A stretch of DNA of 64,000 bases from Arcuatula senhousia (taxonomy: Eukaryota > Mollusca > Bivalvia > Mytilida > Mytilidae), in NCBI GenBank assembly GCA_963971305.1, contig OZ020308.1:17145092-17209091 (forward strand). Reading direction: 5' to 3'. A program made the translations under genes and the position numbers. The stretch's first letter is position 1; each line of letters opens with the position of its first letter. The notes beneath the pieces were generated by a model. That model was given only the letters and a program-made list of their open reading frames with translations, searched no databases and was not told where the DNA came from. This document shows, in pieces, positions 35,901 through 47,900 of the stretch.

Positions 35901-38900
35901 AGTAGAAAGACCATTAGCCAAAAATATGTACAAAGTTACAAAATTTCCTGATCAGTGAGGGGAATTTTAGCAGTTGAAACTCTCCATCACTGAATGCAGA
36001 AAAAAATTACAAGTACACATACAATGTACAATGAAGTAAAATGATAATTTGAGCATCTTTTGAGTGGTATAAAATAAAGTTTCAAGTGTGTTTTAAACAG
36101 AAATTTAAACAATATAAGTACACAGAGATATGTTATAAATACTTTCATCTCCTTACATTGTAAATAATTTTGACAAAAATATTTGTCAGTCATAAAATGT
36201 TAAGTACATCAATTTGTTAAAAGGAAATAAATTCTTAAGAAGCATCAATTTAATTTTACCTTCAACATATTAAATCTTAATCATTGATCTGTTAAATAAT
36301 TTATACAAATATGAAGAGAAAAATTTATGTACTTCAAAATATATTTATGTCTTCAATCTAGTACAAAAAATTTGAAAGTTAATTTTGTGTATGTCTATGA
36401 GTTGTTTATTACAAAAACATCAAGATTTTGACAAATGAAGAGAGTGATCCTAACATATATAAGCTATATACAGTAGATATCTTAACTTAAGTTTGTGAGT
36501 TCATAGTAGCCTTGGCTGTCAATCAATTGTTTAAAATAATTGTACAGAAATTAATTACAAAATGAGCTTTTGGTGACAGACTGACAGGTTTCATCTTCAC
36601 AAGCGTCCACTGACACTTGTCTTCAAGATGTCCTTGGCTAAACAAGAATGGCTGTCTTTCATGAAAGATGCATGTCGCCTCTGATTAAACAGGAAGTAGA
36701 TGAATTACTGGCATAAAAGCACTTTACACCATATAGTACTATGTAAGGAAGCTACATACCAAATATCAAGAGGTTGTGACTTGAAGTTTCCAGGAAAACT
36801 GTGATGGAAATTTTTGTGACGTCACAGGAAGCATTCGAGGCACAAGACAACAGATAGTGTCAAAGTAACCCCTATAATGTCCATTTGCAACATGTTGCAG
36901 GCAACACAAAAAAAGATGGACAGACTGGCATTACTGCAGAAACAGTATAATGAGTATGGGAAACATTATTGCAAAATGGGGAGAAATAGATGTTTTTGTG
37001 TTCAACAATTTGATTATCTTATCTTGTCCAGGTTTCATGAAGAGTGTTCAGGAAAATCATGCAAATTAACACTTGCACATAAAAATAACAATTTCAAAAT
37101 GCAATCTATAATCTAAGTTATATAAAATTCAATGCATCTTTTATTGAAATACATGCTTTAGAATTAGAATTGTCTAACAAGTCTTATCATGCATGCTTTA
37201 GAAGAGTAATAGGCACTACAGGTCTAAATTGTTGCTTTAATTGGACTCCATGCATTTAGTTCTTCTAAGAGATTCACATCTTTAAACAATGTTAACATTG
37301 CAACTATAGCTGTGTATTAAAATACTACTTTAAGTTAATGGAAGGGGTCTTTTCTAAAATGTTAAACCTAATCCCTGAATTTACTTCTATTTTATTTTAG
37401 CTGCAGAAAGCACACTGCTCAAATATTTATAGAACTATCATAGTCATAATCCTTGGATAAATCAATGGTTTAAAACTTTAAACTATACTTTTTGCAATTG
37501 AAATAAAAAAAACTGACCATTAAACAAGCTAATCTTCACTTTAAAGCACATTTAATTCAATCATTCAAGTCACAGGTGTGATTGTCTTGTAAGAAAAATA
37601 CATGTTTTTATTTCATACAACTTTGGACTTTCATGCAACTTTGGACTTTTGCAGGTGAAACAACCCTGGTACAATGTACTATAAATACATGTAGGATTGA
37701 CACTTGACTTAACCTAATAAGTGAAGAACAAAAATGGTCAAAAAGGTAGAAAATTCTTAAGAAAAATATAGTTGAACAGCAAAATTAATGACATTCATCA
37801 ATTCAATTCCTTAATAACTTTGTTAATATTCTCTAAATTCAAAATTGATCATAAAAAATAACACTGAAGCATAAAGCCTTCCAAAGAAATTAGTTTTGCA
37901 AGGATTTTCCATTTTTGTATCATAAAAAATTATTTATTCTTTTTTTTATTAGCAATTTTTATCTAAAGAGGGAAAAAAAAATCTCATAAAGCTAATGCAA
38001 TGCTTAATGAATTTGATAAGACTTGTTTATTGGAAGACTTTTTTCACAAAGAACCATTTCCAGTGCACAGTCCTGCAGAAAAATACATGTACATAAAATA
38101 ATATAAAGAATATCCAAATATAAAACTGGAAATTAATTGTTAGCACTACTGACTGCTAATACATTTATAAGTTTATATCATAGCAAGCAAATGAACAGAC
38201 AAGGTCATGCCGATTCTCACCAAGGTCGTAGCTTGGAAATAAATCGAACTGTATGAAACAGCTTTTTCAATCTTTTTAGGGCTGATCTGGATCTCCTGAA
38301 ACAAATACACCCATTAGCATAGGAATCAGATTAATCCTGAAACAAATACACCAATTAGAATAAAAAAAAAGAACCCTAAAAGAAATAAAACCATTAGCAT
38401 AAAATAGGATTATTCCTGAAACAAGAAAATTTTCTGAAAACAAGTACAACCATGAATGTAGCAACAGCTAGTCATTGAATGAGCATAAACTTATTGCTTT
38501 GTTAAAAGAATAAAATCATCCTGTCTAAAGGCTGACTTGTCTGTATTTCAAACTAAAAACATGCAGCGGCAATTGGAAATTATAAATTAAACACACTACA
38601 ACTACACCAAGAGATAAAGCCAAAAAATAAAGATGAATACCCTTTTGTGATAAAGACATTGACACAGTTGCCAATGCCATTGAGAAGTAATCCTTGGAGG
38701 TTGTTACTTCTGAAATCAAATCAAATATTGCATTAAAATTAATTCATTTACAAGTATGAACAAGGGGAAAAAATAACAGAACTTTAAATAGGAGATAGGG
38801 GGTAAAATAAATTGCAGTTATACATGTAGATTATGAAATAGAACTGCTTCAAGGAAACAATCATGTTAAGATTTAAACAGACAACACGACTCCAATTTAC

Positions 38901-41900
38901 TTAAATTATCATGTTTACACCATAAAATCCTAGCCTTTGTTTTCCAATCTATAATTTCTATGTCAAGATTTAAATTTTATTACTGCTTTTCAATAAAATT
39001 CTTTTATTTTAAAATTACTGTAATTATTTTGGACATGAAATCAGGTTTGTATATGGAGAATAGATAACAAAACTAATAAAATTTAATATTGTCCAAAATT
39101 GAGAGCCCAAATACACAAACAAGAAAATTGACAAATCAGGAAAATGTGATTTTCAAAACAAACCCATTGAATATTGCTATGCACTATTGCTGTATTGTAC
39201 TACATTTAAACAAACATGTTACAATTCAGCTAGAACACCTTATTCTTTTGGATATAAACATTCACGAAACATTTGGAGAAATCTAACAAAAACACTTGGT
39301 AATGCCTATAACACCCTCAAACTTTGTTTAAGCAATGAACCAAGAATATGCCAAAAAAAACATGATGGTCCACCTTGTAATATGTCTTTACCTTCATGAA
39401 TAAAAAGCTTCGCCGAGCGCAGCATGATACGACCGCAACATGTTGAACCCTGTACATTTTAGGCCTAATATGGATAGTCTATTGTTCTGGACACATGCAG
39501 CCCATGGTGGACTGACAAAGGTTTTTGACACATGCTTCTCTGATGGACTTTCAACCCAGGGGCTAAAAATATAAATTTTGAATGTTGTATTCTACTCTTT
39601 AAAAGAATAATGTTTGGGGAAAAAATTAAAAATCGAACCAGAATTTTTTTAAAATTACGATTACAGCCCAAAAAATTTATTCTTAAATTTAGAATCGCTA
39701 CCTGACAAGAATAAATTTGCAAAAAAAATTTTCAAAATCGGACCAGAAATAAAAAAGTTTCAATTTCAGCCCCTAATTACGTAATAAGGGGAAAAGGGGG
39801 GGGGTCGCAAAAATTAATTCTTAATTTTGTATCCGCTATTTGACAAGAACAAACATGCAAAAAAAATTTTCAAAATCGGACCAGAAATAAAAAAGTTTCA
39901 ATTTCGGCCCCTTTTGGCCCCTTATTACGTAACAGGTGAAAAAGGGGTGGGGGTCGCAAAAATAAATTCTCAAATTTGGATTCGCTACTTGACAAAAATA
40001 AACTTGCAAAAAAAAATTTAAAAATCGGACCACAAATAAAAAAGTTTCGATTTTGGCCCCATTTGGCCCCTAATTACGTAATAGGGGGAAAAAGGGGGGG
40101 TCGCAAAAATTAATTCTTAATTTTGTATCCGCTATTTGACAAGAACAAACATGTAAAAAAAAATTTCAAAATCGGACCACAAATAAAAAAGTTTTTATTT
40201 TGGCCCCTTTTGGCCCCTTAAATTACACAACGGAGAAAAAGGGGGGCGCAAAAATTCATCAGGTTCATTCTTTTATTGTAAGAAACATTCTTGACAAATT
40301 TCACAGCAATAGGCCAACTAGGACCAAAGTTATGGAGGAAACAAGTAAAATATTTGAATTTTTTTCCCCTTTTGGGCCCCTAATTTCGAAACAAAAAAAG
40401 GGGGGACCCCCAAAATCAATCCCATTCATCCTTGTATGGTAAGGAACATCACTGTCAAATTTCATAGCAATTGGATAACTAGAACTAAAGTTATTGTGGA
40501 AACAAACAAAAAAGTAGTATTTTTGGCCCTTTTTTGGCCCCTAATTTCTAAACGAAAAATGGGGGGACCCCCAAAATCAATCCCATGCATCCTTTTATGG
40601 TAAGGAACATCATTGTAAAGTTTCATAGCAATCGGATAACTGGAACTAAAGTTATTGTGGAAACACTAAAAAGTTAACAGACAACGACGACGACGACGAC
40701 AACGACAACGACGACAGCATCATACCATAATACGTCCGCAAATTTTTTGCGGTCGTATAAAAACCAATTTACATCTGATTTTTAAGACAAATTGAAGGAC
40801 AAACAGACCAAAAAACTATATGCCCCTCTACCTTCATTTCGAACATTAAACAAATTCTACAAAAAATTCCAGCTCATGCATGTCATGATAGAATTTCTAA
40901 GTTAAATTATGCAAATATTACTGTTTCCAGACCCTTGCTTATAACTTACAAAAAAGCCCCAGACATAATCATAAAATATTAATGAATTTGTAACAAGGTT
41001 TATAAGATATAATAAATTTTAAAATAAATATTGATATTATTATTTTTTTTCTTTTATTGCAGTACATAATGTATGGTACCTTAAGGTGACTGCCTCGATT
41101 TCTGACTTAAATAGAGTTCAAAAGTTAAAAGCTTATTTAATAGATTAAGGGTTAACTGTACTGACTTATTGATCAAATTTAATAACTTTTTCAAAATTGA
41201 TGAATTAAGCTATTAGACAGGACAATTTCAAGTGGTATGTAATTGATTGTGGAAGAAAGTTTTTCAAACATGATTTGCATTATTGGATTATAAAACTTCG
41301 TAAAACTAAATGCTTTTCTAAAGAAATGCTTTCATTAAAATTTGTCCCTTTATATTCTAAACTATTTTGAACACCTTGCAAAGGCAGACATTTTGTACTT
41401 AACTATATGAAACAAGAAGTCCAAGAAGTTTTCATGCACACCACCTATTTAAATTTTCTAGATCAACCACAGACCTGTTCTACTTTTATTTAGCCCCCCC
41501 CCCCCCAAAAAAAATGTCCAAGATTCTCATCCCCTCTCACCACAGACATTTGTGTCAAGTGCCTGTGCCTCTCACGCCAACTTTTTCAACCTCTTAAAAA
41601 AATCTATTTTGATTCTTCGGCAATTATGTTCTTTTTTTAGCAAAATGGATGAAAAATAAAAATAAAATTAGGCCCAGTACATGTAGAAGTTCAACAGGTC
41701 TGAAAGTCACAATATAAAGTTTGTCAAAAAAAAATCAACCTACAAAATTTCACATTGTTCTCACCTACAATTTCTGGGAAAAGCTTGATGAAAATTTTCA
41801 TGCATAAACAAGTTTATTTGTTTATCTTGTAGAAGGAAACCTTTTTTAATTCTGAGAGACTGATCATGATAAAAAACAAAGTTGCTAAGGATCAGGCATC

Positions 41901-44900
41901 AAGTTTTAGGATGCTCATTTCTTGTTTTCTCTAAAATTTGTCACTTAGAATGTCATATATATGTACATTGTATATGTCCTTTGTCATCATGGACTTAATT
42001 CAATTAAAATCTTTATCTGCTTTTCATTAAGTGCAATTTGTAATCATTGGAAGATAAATGTTATACACCAACAATTCACTAGTCTTTGTTCAAATGTCTA
42101 TATAAATGATACCCATTGATAGACCAAATACAAATTAATAACAACCCATTACAACAATAATAGGGTCACTACATTAAAAGATTGGTATCACGATCAGTGA
42201 TTAGGTCATCAATTACAGGTAATTAAAGGTAAATTACAGGTAATAACAGGTGTTATTAGAAGATTTATGATCTTGATCATCTTGTATTAATGTAAAGGTT
42301 TTACTTCAAGAACAAAGGGAATACACTAATGTACTTATTGTACTTAGTTCAGTGGCGGATCCAGAGGGGGGCTGAGGGGGCATACATCCCCCCTTTAATT
42401 GAGGATTTTATTTTTTTGTGTAATATTGACCAAGATACTTCAAAATTTCACTACAAATTTTACATTTTTAGCAATTACGCCCCCCCTTTCATGGAACTCT
42501 GGATTCATCCTGTCGTTTAAACATACATATTTATCCTAAATTGTTAAACAATCTTAATTCTTCTATAAATCCCTCTCCACTTACAAAAATGTACAGATTG
42601 CGCCTAAGTGTGGCCTTTGTAACATCCCCTATTGAGCCTACTCTTATTGAACTCTACAAAGGGGTCTTTAATGGCACTTTTTTCCTCCCTTCCAAATAAC
42701 TGGACTAGCATTGTTTCTTTATAGACCATCCTTGCAAATGGTTTCAAGAGAAAGTAAGAAACGAGGACCAGGAGGATCGGACCAAGGACCTTGGTGTTAG
42801 TAGCCTGACATGCTACCCACCAGTCCATACCACCAGCGTGGTTATCATACTAAAATATATCTGTTTGGCATGAAGTATAGGGAATGTGTAACCCCTATAG
42901 TATACCATGAAATAACTTTTAACTTACCCATCAGAATTCTCAGTTTGTATAAAATAAACGGATCTAGGACGCCTAGAATAGCCATGCTTGAACATTCTAC
43001 TTCTCAGACGTCTGGAATTGTCATGGCTCAACATTCCTGACGCTAACTCTCCTTTAGATTCCAATCAATAACTTTGCTTCTGATGAAGATTCCAAAATTT
43101 TCAAGAATACAGATATTCATGTACATGTATCTGTTGTATTATAATACAATCCTTGATGGGAAATAATCTATAACATTTTATGTGAGAGCAGAATTTTTTT
43201 CCAACACTTTCAAATTACTTTTAACTAACATATTCTACGAATATAACTTTCTGCACAATTCTTTGTACAAAAAAACATAATTATTCCCTCAGTTTTTAAA
43301 ATGAATTACAATCCATATACATAATAGCTCTTTCCTTTGAACTTCAATGTAATAACATATTACGTCTTTTCACTTTTGTTCATGTCAAATCTGCACATGG
43401 TTGTAAGATCATTATTTCTGACATTTACATCTAAATGTGGCTCCCACAGGGTTAAAAACGACCTGCGACCTGAGGGCTTTTTAACGGCGACTTCCGACCT
43501 ACACCTCATAAAATTGACCTTTGCCAAAAAAATGACCTGCGACCTCCGCCAAAATATGCATTTTAAAAGCGACCTTGCGACCTCAGGCCCCTTTTAAAAG
43601 CGACCTTGCGACCTGAGGGGGGTACCCTGCGGGAGCCCCCTAAATGGAAATCGTAACATTTAAATCTACCTTTGCACATGTACATGTATCACATGGTTTC
43701 ACAATTTATCGAATACCCGGGTAATCCACGACCATGTAAAGACAATGCAAGATACCAAAACGAATTTCTTATACGTCTAACAAATAAATACACTTTCATC
43801 CCAAGATAGATTAATTGAACTTAAAAACCATTTTCAAGATTTAAATGCAAATAATACACGTAACACCTGACTTTCCTTTTAACTGTCAATCACGTTACGC
43901 AAGCATCAATGTGTTAAATAAATTCTAATCCACTAAAATGTATGTTGACATAAGAGATCTATGACATGTATATTTCTATTCAAAGAAAGCAGGTTAAGAA
44001 AAATGATTGAATTTCTAGGGACGTCTTCAATTTACCAGAAATATGAAATTTCAATAGAACACATAAAAGGAACTAAAAACTGTTACCAAACGTGTAAAAA
44101 GAGCTGGTGACAGCTTACAAAATTTCAAAGTGATCATTCAAATCCATTTGAAATACAAATATTAGGTGATATCTTACTGCCCCAAGTCATTTAAGGGGCG
44201 AAAGCTTAAAATTGCATGAATTTTTTAATAACATTACTTCATCTTAGAAATCAACTGACACCGTTTGAATTAAATATATAATTAAAATAATTCGACAAAA
44301 CATTTGTGGCCTCAGGACTATTGACATTTGACACATCATTTACAGGGTTATGTTTCTGAATAAACAATGTTATGTGTCAATCACAAAAAGCTTACTTAAC
44401 ACATTTATCAAATATGATGGAGAGATCTTAAATTTTACATCTGCATGCTTAATGGAACAAAAGATGGGAAAACAGGACTTCAGCTGACCCTGTCCAAATC
44501 TAGCCCTTTGTACATAGGTTCCATTGTATATCAATATGCATACATGATAATTCTTTTAAGGGGGAAAGGGAATGTGAATACACTGTATATATTTCTTTAG
44601 AAAATGCAAAAGAGATTTTTATGACTTTGTTTTAATATAAAATGTTCATCGTTTAATGACAATTAGATTTTAAATCGAATAAAAAGTCCTTTGTATGTAG
44701 TGTTTCATGCCTTTTGAAAATATATTTGTTACTTTTATAAACAAATAATAACCCCTGTGAAGTAAAGCAATAGTATATCAACATACTGCATGTGTAAGAG
44801 ATAATTTCTTCCGGGTGTGATATTCAATAACCTGTGATATTTCTTCCAGGTCCTTATTGGGTTTCAAGGGGACAATATTTTATGGATAATATTTCATAAC

Positions 44901-47900
44901 AACATGATTTGACATATTATTAAATAATATCCAGCTTTATTCCGTAAATAATACATTTAATCATGACTTAGGAAGATATTTCATGGGGGAATAAATAAAC
45001 CATTACACATGTACATAGAAAATAATGAGATGTGGAATAAGTGTACACGACACAGCCCACAATCAAGCACCAATTCAAGGCCAACAGCCTTCAACAAGGC
45101 CAGTAGGCGCTGCTCTCGATTCTGCAATTGGCCAATAGTCTAAATAAAATGCATATAATTCAAATCCAGTCCTGAAAAATTCCTTTACATGTACTTTATT
45201 AATGAAAAGAAATATTTACCGTTATGATTTTACAATATTTAAATTACTCATTGACAAACATGATACTCAAAGGATAATGTTTAAGTGTGTTTAAGTGCTG
45301 TAAGAACCTTTCTGCAACAGCAAATTTTGGGCAGAAACTTCATGGTTAATTTCTTTACATTGAAATTTTAAAATTTCAATAAAAATATTTTCTCTTTAAA
45401 TTCTTAATCCTGATCCATTAACGTCACAAGCTGTACTTATTATTTTTTTCTTCACCATTTAAAGGTACAGGTTCATTCTGATGTGCAAGTACTATTTACA
45501 TATATTTATGAATACAGATGCATTGCTATAATAAAGGTTCCCAATTTTCCCATATATGTAGATTATCAAGTATATAGTTCTTGAGATATGGAGGTGCTCG
45601 CAAAACTTTTCCATTGCTATTATATGTATTGAAAATTGTCAAAGTCACTCAACCGGAAAATCAAGGTCATGGTCAAAAGATGGGGATGCAACTGTGCTAA
45701 GCTATTAATGGGGAATATGCATACCAAGTTTCATCAACCTAGGACCTATAGTTCTTGAGATATGGAGGTGCTCGCAAAACTTTTCCATTGCTATTATATG
45801 TATTGAAAATTGTCAAAGTCACTCAACCGGAAAATCAAGGTCAAGGTCAAAAGATGGGGATGCAACTGTGCTAAGCTACTACTGGGGCATATGCATACCA
45901 AGCTTCATCAACCCAGGACCTATAGTTCTTGAGATATGGAGGTGCTCATAAAACTTTTCCAAAAAGTTAACGCCGCCGCCGCCGGTAAAGTAACACCTAT
46001 GTCCCGCTCTGCTTCGCAGGCGAGACAAAAACAGCCAACAGTCCATACAAAACTGAAAAATAAAGGTAATAACAAAATTACCATCTTGGAGAATCAATCT
46101 CAAATGTCCATAAGACAAGAAAAAACAAGGAAGACATACCCGAAAAATTTACGATCGCAATGGTCCTGATTTGGTACATGCATTTCAAAAGAAATGGTGG
46201 GTTAAAAGGAAAGAAGGGAAAGGAAAATGGGGATTATTACCATTAAGAAGTGGGCATCAATAGAACAGGGAGCTGAGATTGTGAATGGGAAGAAAAGCTA
46301 AAGGGATGGAGAGCAGAGATGGAAAATAGGAACAAAGCAGGGAAAGAAGGGGTCCGATGGACAAGAAGCGAAGGCCAAAAAGGTGGAAAGCAAGGTTTAA
46401 GACCCCTCTGTCCATTTCACACTGAACTAGTTGCATTGGCAATGTTGCTTTCAGGGTCTTTAAGAGAGTGCAACACATACATGTATAGGTAAACTTCATA
46501 TAACAATTTGTACATGTTATCGCAACTAAGTATTGGAATATTTTTTTGCATTGCAAGAACTAACATGCCCAATGAAAGGCATGAAATGACACTTGTATAT
46601 TCCCTAAGTTTTAACAGTTTTCCATTTATGTGCAAAATTCTAAATAAATAAAAATTTGCACACGATTTATTAAGTTTACAATTTTTACATGTGAATACTA
46701 AGGTTGACCTTAATTTCAAGATCAATGGATAACGATTTCAATAAAATAAAACAACTTCGGAATGCTTCCTATAATCAATATTTACAAACAGTGCAGAAGA
46801 TTTTACGATATGATGCAATCTTCTAAAGCCTTTCTTATTAAATTCACGAATCTGATATCCATCTATTGTAAGGTAATCATGTTGAAGAAATGACAAAGCA
46901 ATTTATCCTGAAAATTTCTCTACTTCTGTCCTGTAGAATTGTCAGAAATATACAAGTAAATTTATGTATAAAAGGTTTTGCTGCATAGTGAATTACATGT
47001 ATAATGGTTGATGTTACATTTGTATGTACATGTAATAAAAAAAACTTTCTTTCTTACTTTGAAAGGGGAAGGATGGGCCCAAAAAACTAGTCAAACCTCT
47101 AAGCCAAAAATCCTTGACAAAACTTTTGTTTGTACTTGTTGTTTTGATGTAATCTGCTCCTTGTTTAAGAAGGGGCCTTTCTTTGGTTATTTCAGGACTA
47201 TTTCATGAATTGTATTCATTTTATTTCAATTGCAAAACAGCGAGCAGTGCCTACTGGCCTCGTTGAAGGCAGCTGGCTGTTTTTCATCCTTTTGTTGTTG
47301 TTTTTTTTTTTAAATTGCCACTTGTCTTTGTGGGCGGTGTTACATGCACTAATAAATTCCACATCTCATTATCTTATACTTAAAGTTGTGCAGTTTTTCA
47401 TTAAGATGTATAAATGTACAAAACATTACCAAACAATGATTAAAGATATTTTGGACATTTGCTTGTCTTACAAGTATATGTACATCAGTACAAGAGTACA
47501 TAATGTGATATTTTAGTCAAAAGTATGTCAGTATAAACAAACTTTAATATTGTATACAGTGAGATATCTTTATATTCTTTAAGGTTGTTCTAACAGATAA
47601 ATATCCATTACAGGTTTTTTTAATAGAATGAATTTGTATTAAATACAAATGATAGGTCACATCTGCTAACATCAATAATAATGAGACCTTAATGTGACAA
47701 AGTGTAAGGCCATTCACTTATTGTGTATTGATCACAGAAAACTTTCCTTGATAATTAGATTTTAGTACTTGTTTCAGTTGTTTGTGTTGTTTGCCAGGAA
47801 ATGTAAACTTAACAGTGCAGAAAATACTTGAAACTATATCCCTTTTACACATTTCAAATTTGAATGAACATAATTATAAAATTATTTCCGATAATATATA

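Noticed and set aside
38525..38719. MALATVSMSLSQKG as the missing Slingshot first exon
   Set aside because: It resembles the MALVT start, but its best donor leaves phase 1, it does not fit the next exon (phase 2), and the exon at 50305 lies upstream of it.
42604..42828. 74-codon minus-strand frame with a hydrophobic stretch
   Set aside because: Overlaps a tRNA-like repeat block; no splice or homology support.
42770..42840. Functional tRNA gene
   Set aside because: A- and B-box-like text only; no paired acceptor stem or standard cloverleaf could be formed by eye.
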